Source: Thermoplasmata archaeon (GTDB taxonomy: Archaea > Thermoplasmatota > Thermoplasmata > Lutacidiplasmatales > UBA184). Taken from it: a stretch of 6,393 bases of DNA. Positions 1 through 5,725 of the stretch are shown piece by piece. The notes beneath the pieces were generated by a model, which was given only the letters and a program-made list of their open reading frames with translations, made no database searches and was not told where the DNA came from. The position numbers and the translations under genes were made by a program. The stretch spans positions 1 through 6,393 of the forward strand of contig JASHWL010000163.1 of the NCBI GenBank assembly GCA_030044105.1, read 5' to 3'. The first letter of the stretch is position 1. Every line of letters starts with the position of its first letter.

Positions 1-1914
1 ACCAGCCAGGTGATCCTCTACCGCTGGGCGCAGTTCGATCTCGAGGGCGAGGAGTCGATCTACGTCTCCGGGGCGCAGCTCACGCCGGAGTACGCCTACC
101 CCGACGATCAGGCCAACAACGCGACCGCGAACGCGGCGAACGACCTCGCGACCGCGAGCCCGGCCATCTGGGGCTACGTGAACTACTGGGACGGACTGCA
201 CGGCGTGCCGGCCTACGGCACCTCGACGGTCGCGGGCCAGGCTTGGCTGCTCCTCGCGTCCGCCCAGATCACGGGCGTGTCGCTGCCCGGCGGAAACTTC
301 CTCGGCTCCTACAATGTCGAGATCACGATCCCCGGCTCCACGCTCGCGCCGGCCTGGGTGTCGGCGTCGGTGCTCCCGTACCCCGACGGCTTCGCGTACC
401 TCTCCCCCGACTGGGGCCTCCCGGACATCCAACCCACGACCGCGATCTCGGGCTACTACGTGTCCGTCGCCACCGGGGTGCCGGTCATCCTGGCGAACGG
501 GACCGCCGTGGCGAACGCGACGGTGCGGGAGGGCCAGCAGCTCGGCGTCGAGATCACGCTCACGGACGAGGGCACGGCGCGGATCTTCAACGTCAACGCC
601 ACGCTGTTCTGGAACTCGAGCTCCAAGTCGAAGGTCCTGAACTCGACCTCGGACAACGACCTCAACCTCAACGCGCCGGGTCAGTCGTACACGTTCAACC
701 TGACATGGGTCATCAACGACACCGTCACGGGCCTGGGCGGTACCTTCGACCACGACTTCTTCGTGGCGATCTCGTGGAACTACGGTCTGCCGGCGTTCGG
801 CGGCAACACGTCGAGCGCGGTCCCTGCGGTCGTCATCGCGCCGTCGCAGATCCATCTCTCCGGCATCGTGCCGCCCACGAGTCCCCTCGACCTGAGCAAC
901 AGCTACCTGACGACGGGCCACATCGCCTACAACGGCTCGCAGCCGGCCACGATCTACATCATCGCCACGCCGGTCGGCGGCGGCCAGACGGTGACGATCG
1001 GCGAGGGCTCGTCCTACCCCGGCGCCTTCGAGGTCGCGTGGTTCACCCTGACCGGACGGCTCTCGCCCGGGACCACCTACTACCTGTCGGTGAGCGCCAC
1101 GTACAACTCCGCGACGGTCACCGTGCAGATGCCCGGCACCTACGCGGTCCCGTCCACCACGACGACGACCGGCTTCCTCTACGAGAAGTTCCTCGGCCTC
1201 CCGCTCTGGCTCTGGCTCGTCATCGCGGCGGTGATCGTGGTCGCGATCGTCGCCGTCCTGCTGCTCTTCCGGCGGCAGGCCGCGGGCAAGCTGGTCGAGT
1301 GCGGCGAGTGCGGTGAGCTCATCCCGGAGGACGCGACCGTCTGTCCGCACTGCGGTGCCGAGTTCGAGAGCGACCTCGTGCGGTGCAGTCGGTGCTCGTC
1401 GACGATCCCCGCGAACTCGCAGTTCTGTCCGGAGTGCGGCGCGCAGCTCCTGGGGAAGCCCGGCGAGGGCGAGTCGGACCCCGAACGCCAGGCGTACGCC
1501 GACTTCACCGAACGCTTCCGGACGGAGGCGAAGAAGGAGCTCGGCGACAACTACACCGAGAGCGCGTTCTGGGACTGGTGGAAGCGCCAGCCGACGTACG
1601 TGCCGTTCAGCCAGTGGAAGGCGCAGCAGGCCCAGGGCGCCCCGCGCGCGGGCATGAGCCAGCCGCCCGCCGGTTCCGAGGTCGCTGCCGCGCCACCGCC
1701 CGCGGGAGGCACACCACCGAAGGGTGGCGCCGGCGCCGTGGCGGCTCCTCCGCCGCCCCCGGCGGCCGCTCCCCTGTCGTCGGCCGGACCCGCCGCCCCG
1801 CCGCCCGCCACTGGGGCGGCCGCGACCGGCGGACTGAAGCCATGCCCGAGCTGCGGTAAGGAGATCCCGCCCGAGTACCTGGTCTGCCCCTTCTGCGGGG
1901 CCGTGACCCAGTAG
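1..1914 (+). CDS. Membrane-anchored surface protein with cytoplasmic zinc-ribbon tail (5' end missing)
   Basis: The frame is open from base 1. The GTG at base 10 is probably internal, because no signal peptide follows it although the next ~395 residues look extracellular. Counting that GTG as residue 1, residues 1-395 are rich in Gly, Ser, Thr, Asn and aromatics, with beta-strand-like stretches and about ten N-x-S/T sequons. A Thr run sits just before the membrane. Residues 399-420 form one hydrophobic helix followed by Arg421-Arg422, so the N-terminus is outside and the C-terminus inside. The tail has three ribbons, each C-x2-C-x10-C-x2-C: Cys431/434/445/448, 459/462/473/476 and 612/615/626/629. 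A charged, Trp-rich segment (492-542) and a Pro/Ala/Gly linker (about 543-608) separate ribbons two and three. The stop is TAG at 1912. The ectodomain fold is not recognised; an Ig- or FnIII-like fold is possible from composition. A sensor, adhesion or envelope-organising role is inference. The layout is certain, the function unknown. Confidence 0.85.
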   Translation, partial: TSQVILYRWAQFDLEGEESIYVSGAQLTPEYAYPDDQANNATANAANDLATASPAIWGYVNYWDGLHGVPAYGTSTVAGQAWLLLASAQITGVSLPGGNFLGSYNVEITIPGSTLAPAWVSASVLPYPDGFAYLSPDWGLPDIQPTTAISGYYVSVATGVPVILANGTAVANATVREGQQLGVEITLTDEGTARIFNVNATLFWNSSSKSKVLNSTSDNDLNLNAPGQSYTFNLTWVINDTVTGLGGTFDHDFFVAISWNYGLPAFGGNTSSAVPAVVIAPSQIHLSGIVPPTSPLDLSNSYLTTGHIAYNGSQPATIYIIATPVGGGQTVTIGEGSSYPGAFEVAWFTLTGRLSPGTTYYLSVSATYNSATVTVQMPGTYAVPSTTTTTGFLYEKFLGLPLWLWLVIAAVIVVAIVAVLLLFRRQAAGKLVECGECGELIPEDATVCPHCGAEFESDLVRCSRCSSTIPANSQFCPECGAQLLGKPGEGESDPERQAYADFTERFRTEAKKELGDNYTESAFWDWWKRQPTYVPFSQWKAQQAQGAPRAGMSQPPAGSEVAAAPPPAGGTPPKGGAGAVAAPPPPPAAAPLSSAGPAAPPPATGAAATGGLKPCPSCGKEIPPEYLVCPFCGAVTQ

Positions 1915-1919
1915 ACCCG

Positions 1920-1982
1920 GTCGGAGACAGAGGCGCCGCGGCCCGGCGCGACGAACCCTTTAAGGCCGGGCCCGTCTCCGAC
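1920..1982. repeat. Nested inverted repeat around the ahcY promoter
   Basis: GTCGGAGAC at 1920-1928 is the exact reverse complement of GTCTCCGAC at 1974-1982. Inside it, GGCCCGG (1940-1946) pairs with CCGGGCC (1966-1972). The outer arms are centred about 54 bp apart and enclose the TATA-like box. As RNA this could fold at the 3' end of the upstream transcript. As DNA it could be a two-site operator. There is no T-run after it, so a classic terminator is not indicated. Short GC-rich matches arise easily in this base composition, so function is uncertain. Confidence 0.45.
1955..1965 (+). promoter_or_regulatory. Archaeal TATA-like promoter of ahcY
   Basis: The sequence ACCCTTTAAGG is the only AT-rich island in the 72-base gap before ahcY. 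Its centre (about 1961) lies about 26 bases before the GTG at 1987, the usual distance from an archaeal TATA box to the transcription start. The mRNA would then begin at or next to the start codon (leaderless). This agrees with the lack of a Shine-Dalgarno-like purine run in front of that codon. The box match is modest, and the call rests on position. Confidence 0.55.
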
Positions 1983-1986
1983 GCTC

Positions 1987-3225
1987 GTGGAAGCCGTCGG
2001 CGATCTCGAAGCCGGCCGGCTCAAGGTGGAGTGGGCGCGGTCCCACATGCCCGTGCTCGAGGGCATCCGCGAGCGGTTCGAGCGCGAGCGACCCTTCCGC
2101 TCCCTGACGATCTCGGCGGTCCTGCACGTGGAGTCCAAGACCGCAGCGCTCGCGCTCACCTTGGCCGCCGGGGGGGCCGACGTGCGCCTGGCGGCCGGGA
2201 ATCCCCTCTCGACCGACGACGACGCCGTGGCCGTGCTCCACGACGCCGGCATCGACACGCGTGCGAAGAAGGGCGAGTCGGTCTCCGAGTATCGAGCGGG
2301 CGTGCGCGCGATGCTGGATGCGGACCCGGACATCATCATCGACGATGGGGCGGACCTCGTCGCCCTCGTCCACGAGAAGCGGGCCGACCGCGGCAAGATC
2401 CGAGGCTCGACCGAGGAGACCACTACGGGGGTCATCCGGCTCCGCGCCCTCGAGCGGGACCATCGACTCCTGTGGCCGGCGATCGACGTCAACGACGCCG
2501 ACATGAAGCACCTTTTCGACAACCGGTACGGCACCGGCCAGTCCACGCTGGACGGCATCCTCTCCGCGACGAACCTGCTCATCGCGGGTCGCGTCTGCGT
2601 CGTGGCGGGGTACGGATGGTGCGGCAAGGGCGTCGCGGCGCGTCTCCGCGGCCTCGGAGGCGACGTGGTGGTCACCGAGATCGACCCGGTCCGGGGACTC
2701 GAGGCGCGCTTCGACGGTTTTCGGGTCCTGCCGATGCTCGATGCGGCCCGGGAGGCGGACCTGATCGTCACGGTCACGGGGAGCACCGACGTGGTACGGG
2801 CCGAGCACTTTCGTGTGCTCAAGGACGGATGTCTCCTCGCGAACTCCGGGCACTTCGATGTGGAGGTCTCGCGGAAGGATCTGGAGGGGCTCGCCGTGTC
2901 GCACCGAACGGCGCGCCGGAACGTCGAGGAGTACCGGTTCGCGGACGGGCGCCGAGCGTACCTGCTGGGTGAGGGCCGACTGATCAACCTCGCCGCGGGC
3001 CAGGGCCATCCCGTGGAGGTGATGGACCTGTCGTTCGCGCTGCAGGCGCTGAGCGCGGAGCACCTCGCGAAGCACGGGCTCACCATGGAGGCCCGGGTCC
3101 ACCCGGTGCCCCGCGAGCTCGACCGCTCCGTGGCCGTCGCGGCCCTGCCGTCGCTCGGGGCGCGGATCGATGTCCCGACGCCAGCACAGGTGAAGTACGC
3201 GCACGAGTGGGAGTCGGGGACGTGA
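1987..3225 (+). CDS. ahcY: Adenosylhomocysteinase (SAH hydrolase), short archaeal type
   Basis: This cytosolic NAD-dependent enzyme splits S-adenosylhomocysteine into adenosine and homocysteine, relieving inhibition of methyltransferases. At 412 residues it matches the short archaeal/Thermotoga-like form, which lacks the longer segments of the ~430-470-residue enzymes. Residues matching the human catalytic set are present: Asp120, Glu144 (in EETTTG, 143-148), Lys174, Asp178 and Asn179 (FDN). The NAD loop is GYGWCGKG at 208-215. The NSGHFDVEV and AAGQGHP motifs follow further on. The purine-pocket motif reads HVESKT (47-52), with Lys51 where human and many bacterial enzymes have Glu or Gln. 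Some archaeal homologues hydrolyse S-inosylhomocysteine instead, so that substrate stays open. The GTG start fits the family N-terminus and the promoter spacing. The stop overlaps the gcvH start, so the two genes are probably cotranscribed. Confidence 0.95.
   Translation: MEAVGDLEAGRLKVEWARSHMPVLEGIRERFERERPFRSLTISAVLHVESKTAALALTLAAGGADVRLAAGNPLSTDDDAVAVLHDAGIDTRAKKGESVSEYRAGVRAMLDADPDIIIDDGADLVALVHEKRADRGKIRGSTEETTTGVIRLRALERDHRLLWPAIDVNDADMKHLFDNRYGTGQSTLDGILSATNLLIAGRVCVVAGYGWCGKGVAARLRGLGGDVVVTEIDPVRGLEARFDGFRVLPMLDAAREADLIVTVTGSTDVVRAEHFRVLKDGCLLANSGHFDVEVSRKDLEGLAVSHRTARRNVEEYRFADGRRAYLLGEGRLINLAAGQGHPVEVMDLSFALQALSAEHLAKHGLTMEARVHPVPRELDRSVAVAALPSLGARIDVPTPAQVKYAHEWESGT
3209..3213 (+). 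promoter_or_regulatory. Ribosome binding site deciding the gcvH start
   Basis: GGGAG ends 8 bases before the GTG at 3222. This spacing favours 3222 over the other in-frame GTG at 3207, which lies upstream of, and is too close to, this purine run. The site lies inside the last codons of ahcY, as expected for translational coupling. Confidence 0.5.
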
Positions 3226-3617
3226 CCGAGGGCACCATCCCGCCGGAGCTGCGCTACACCAAGAGCCACGAGTGGGTCCGCGTCGAGGGGGACGTGGCCA
3301 CGATCGGGATCACGGACCACGCGCAGTCCGAGCTCACCGACATCGTGTTCGTCGACCCGGCGGCCCAGGGGAAGACTGTCGCGCGCGGGGCGAGCGTGCT
3401 GGTGCTCGAGTCGGTCAAAACCGTCGCGGACGTCTACGCCCCGGCGGCCGGCTCGGTGTCCGAGGTGAACCCCGAGCTGAAGGCCCATCCCGAACTCGTC
3501 AACCAGGACCCGTACGGGAAGGGCTGGATCTTCCGTCTGAAGCTGTCGGAGCCGGTACCGTCCGAGGACCTCCTGAGCTCGGACCAGTACCGCGCGTTCG
3601 TCGCGGGCGGCGGCTAG
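3222..3617 (+). CDS. gcvH: Glycine cleavage system H protein (lipoyl carrier)
   Basis: GcvH carries the aminomethyl group on a lipoyl arm between the P, T and L proteins of the glycine cleavage system. The 131 residues match the usual length (about 125-130). The family landmarks are in order: YTKSHEWV near residues 12-19, a DHAQSELTDIVFVD stretch at 32-45, and the lipoylation motif ESVK with the modified Lys66, followed by an APAAGSV turn. The start chosen is the GTG at 3222, which shares GTGA with the ahcY stop (4-base overlap) and has a GGGAG eight bases upstream. A GTG at 3207 would add five residues. No gcvT, gcvP, lpd or lipoate ligase gene lies in the window, so the partners are elsewhere. 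Alternatively this copy could act in lipoyl relay, as some stand-alone GcvH proteins do. The gene ends 12 bases before the convergent fusion gene, and no T-rich terminator is visible between them. Confidence 0.95.
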   Translation: MTEGTIPPELRYTKSHEWVRVEGDVATIGITDHAQSELTDIVFVDPAAQGKTVARGASVLVLESVKTVADVYAPAAGSVSEVNPELKAHPELVNQDPYGKGWIFRLKLSEPVPSEDLLSSDQYRAFVAGGG

Positions 3618-3629
3618 AGCGGCCCGCCC

Positions 3630-5537
3630 CTACTTGCCCTCGAACCGGGGCTTGCGGCGCTCGTGGAATGCGGTCATCCCCTCGGTCCGGTCGCTCGTCG
3701 CGAACGTGTGCCCGGCGGACTCCGCCTCGAGGTGGAGCGCGGTCGCCGTCGACGCGTCCGCGCCGCGATCGATCACCTGCTTGACCCAGCGCACCGCGAG
3801 GGGGGCGTTCCCCGCGATCGTCTCGGCCAGCGCGCGCGCCTCGTCGCGCGCCGTCTCGGCCGGCACCAGCCGCGCGACGAACCCGAGGCGATACGCCTCC
3901 TCGGCGCTCACCCGGGCCCCCGTGAAGACCAGCATCTTCGTGCGCGCCCGTCCGATGAGCCGCGTGAGACGGGTCGCCCCACCCATACCGGGGTGGATCC
4001 CCAGCCCGACCTCGGGAAGCCCGAGCACGGCGCCCTCCGCGGCCACGATGAAGTCCGCCGCGAGGGCGATCTCGAGCCCCCCGCCGAGAGCGTACCCCTC
4101 GACCAGCGCGACCACCGGCGCGGGGAAGCGCTCGATCCGCTCTGCGGCCCGCTGGCCGAGGAACCCGAACTCCACGCCCTCGGCGTGGCTCTTCCCCCGC
4201 ATCTCCTCGATGTCCGCGCCCGCCGCGAACACGGGGGAAGAGCCGGCGAGCACGACGGCCCGCACCCCCGGCGTTCCCTCGAGCTCGCGGAAGGTGGCGT
4301 CGAGCTGACCCAGCAGCTCGGTGTTCAGGGAGTTGAGCACCTCGGGTCGGTCGAGCAGCACCCACGCGACCGAGCCTTCCTGCTCGATCCGGACCAGGCG
4401 GAGCGGCCAGCGGCGCTCGCCTCGCCCGACGCGCTCCCGCAACTGCGCCGAGACCGGAAAGTTCCCGGGCCAGGCGCGGGCGTAGCCCTCGGCGAGCTCC
4501 AGCCCCTCGGCGAGTCCCACCTCGGAGAGCTGCGCGAACGGGCCCCAGCGCCGGCGGAGACCCACGGTCGCGCCCCGATCGGTCGCCTCGGGCGTCGCGA
4601 CCCCTTCCTCGACCAGACGGGTCGCGATGCCGATCGTGAGGCCCAGGAACCGGGCTCGAACGACGGCCTTCCGCGCGGGATCCACCTCGGAGGACTTCCA
4701 GTCCCACGGGCGTCCGGCGCGGAACTGCTCTTCGAGCCTCTTCGCGGGGGCGTACGCGGGTCCGAACGCCCGGAAGAGCGAAGTCTCGGCGTGGAACGCG
4801 ATCGGGATGCCGGTCACGTTCATCAGCTCGAACGGCCCCAGCGTCGCCCCGAAGAGCTCGCGCCCCACCTCCTCAATCGTCGCGAGGCTCGCGACCTCCT
4901 CCTCGGCGAGCCGCGCCGCCTCGTTCAGGTACGGGACGAAGAACCGGTTCACGCAGAAACCCGCCGCGTCCGCCGTGCGGATCGGGATCTTGCGCAGCCG
5001 ATAGACGAAGCGCTCGAGCTCGTCCAGCGTGGCCGGGTCGGTCGACCGACCGGCGATGACCTCGACCAGCTTGTTGATCGCGGCCGGATAGAAGAAGTGG
5101 AGGCCGGCGAACCGCTCCGGACGCGGGAATCCCTCGGCGAGACGGGAGACGGACAGCGAGGAGGTGTTGGTGGCCACGATCGCGTCCGGCTCCACGAGCG
5201 GCGCGACCGCGCGGAACAGCTCGCGCTTGACCGCCTCCTCCTCGAACACGGCCTCGATGACGAGATCCGCGCCGGGCACCGTTGCGCCGAGGTCCGTGGA
5301 GAACGTGACCCGGCCCAGCACCTCGTCGCGCTGCGCCGCGGTCATCTTGCGACGTTCGACGGCGCCCGCGAGCATCTTCTCCATCAACCCGCGCCCGCGC
5401 TCGATCGCGGGGGCGTCCACGTCGCGCACGCGGACGGTGAGGCCGGCCTGCGCGCACGCCTGGGCGATGCCGCTGCCCATGTTGCCGCCGCCGAGGACGG
5501 CCACGGAGGCGAGGCGTCGGCTCCTGCGCTCGGTCAT
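3630..5537 (-). CDS. Bifunctional 3-hydroxyacyl-CoA dehydrogenase / enoyl-CoA hydratase
   Basis: A 635-residue fusion with the dehydrogenase first, the reverse of FadB; this order and size are typical of archaeal enzymes such as the Metallosphaera crotonyl-CoA hydratase/3-hydroxybutyryl-CoA dehydrogenase. It would hydrate trans-2-enoyl-CoA and oxidise the (S)-3-hydroxyacyl-CoA with NAD in the cytosol. The NAD-binding Rossmann loop is GGGNMGSG (16-23), with acidic Asp39. Residues matching human HADH Ser137, His158, Glu170 and Asn208 are Ser126, His147, Glu159 and Asn197, at identical spacing. The usual HFFNP motif reads HFFYP (Tyr150). Two helical 3HCDH C-terminal repeats span about 190-285 and 292-370. 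The crotonase domain begins near 380, with an AAGADIEEM oxyanion segment (438-446), GGGLEIA with catalytic Glu489 and LPEVGLG with Glu509, 20 residues apart as in rat hydratase (144/164). Both activities therefore look intact. No thiolase or acyl-CoA dehydrogenase is adjacent, so fatty-acid oxidation versus a C4 pathway cannot be decided. The ATG at 5537 fits the domain start. Confidence 0.93.
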   Translation of the reverse strand: MTERRSRRLASVAVLGGGNMGSGIAQACAQAGLTVRVRDVDAPAIERGRGLMEKMLAGAVERRKMTAAQRDEVLGRVTFSTDLGATVPGADLVIEAVFEEEAVKRELFRAVAPLVEPDAIVATNTSSLSVSRLAEGFPRPERFAGLHFFYPAAINKLVEVIAGRSTDPATLDELERFVYRLRKIPIRTADAAGFCVNRFFVPYLNEAARLAEEEVASLATIEEVGRELFGATLGPFELMNVTGIPIAFHAETSLFRAFGPAYAPAKRLEEQFRAGRPWDWKSSEVDPARKAVVRARFLGLTIGIATRLVEEGVATPEATDRGATVGLRRRWGPFAQLSEVGLAEGLELAEGYARAWPGNFPVSAQLRERVGRGERRWPLRLVRIEQEGSVAWVLLDRPEVLNSLNTELLGQLDATFRELEGTPGVRAVVLAGSSPVFAAGADIEEMRGKSHAEGVEFGFLGQRAAERIERFPAPVVALVEGYALGGGLEIALAADFIVAAEGAVLGLPEVGLGIHPGMGGATRLTRLIGRARTKMLVFTGARVSAEEAYRLGFVARLVPAETARDEARALAETIAGNAPLAVRWVKQVIDRGADASTATALHLEAESAGHTFATSDRTEGMTAFHERRKPRFEGK

Positions 5538-5573
5538 CGGGGACCCGGACGGTCGCGCGCAGCCGGGCCCCTG

Positions 5574-5580
5574 CTATAAC
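5574..5580. promoter_or_regulatory. TATA-like box in the divergent promoter region
   Basis: CTATAAC (GTTATAG on the minus strand) is the only AT-rich run between the fusion gene and the acetyltransferase. On the plus strand, a start site about 26 bases on would fall near 5603, leaving a leader of about 35 bases before the GTG at 5638. On the minus strand the start would fall near 5551, leaving a leader of about 14 bases before the ATG at 5537. The core is nearly symmetric, so one box could serve both genes or only one of them. Confidence 0.45.
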
Positions 5581-5603
5581 GGCTCGGAGAGACCCGGCGC
5601 TCC

Positions 5604-5725
5604 GGAGGCCACTTATGTCCGGAGGACTCCCTCGGGCGTGGGTTCCGCTGCGTCCGAGACCCTCGGAGCGCGCGCCGTCGAGAACGAACGACGCTTCGTG
5701 CTCGCGCTGGGGGGGTTCGCGCTGA
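5604..5725 (+). other. Possible leader ORF with strong Shine-Dalgarno, overlapping the acetyltransferase start
   Basis: GGAGG at 5604-5608 stands six bases before an ATG at 5615, an ideal spacing. That frame runs 36 codons to TGA at 5723 and overlaps the acetyltransferase start in another frame. The peptide is Arg/Pro/Ser-rich and resembles no family I know. It could be a translated leader peptide, or a chance combination in GC-rich DNA. Confidence 0.25.
5621..5626 (+). promoter_or_regulatory. Candidate ribosome binding site of the acetyltransferase
   Basis: GGAGGA ends 11 bases before the GTG at 5638, which is a little longer than ideal. It is the closest purine-rich match to that start. 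It lies inside the possible 36-codon leader ORF. Confidence 0.4.

Noticed and set aside
1641..1830. Tandem DNA repeat in the Pro/Ala-rich linker
   Set aside because: The codons are irregular and there is no fixed repeat unit; it is a low-complexity linker.
1915..1986. SAH riboswitch upstream of ahcY
   Set aside because: The predicted transcript starts at the GTG, leaving no leader to fold, and SAH riboswitches are known from bacteria; no matching structure was seen.
1551..3488. Minus-strand frame of 645 codons opposite ahcY
   Set aside because: It is antisense to three well-identified genes, is rich in Arg/Ser/Pro and shows no family motif. Long open antisense frames are expected at this GC content.
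3618..3629. Terminator between gcvH and the convergent fusion gene
   Set aside because: The 12-base gap is all GC-rich apart from one A and has no T-run or convincing hairpin.
3663..5579. Plus-strand frame of 638 codons opposite the fusion gene
   Set aside because: It mirrors a gene with all catalytic residues intact; its own translation is Arg/Gly/Pro/His-rich without recognisable domains.
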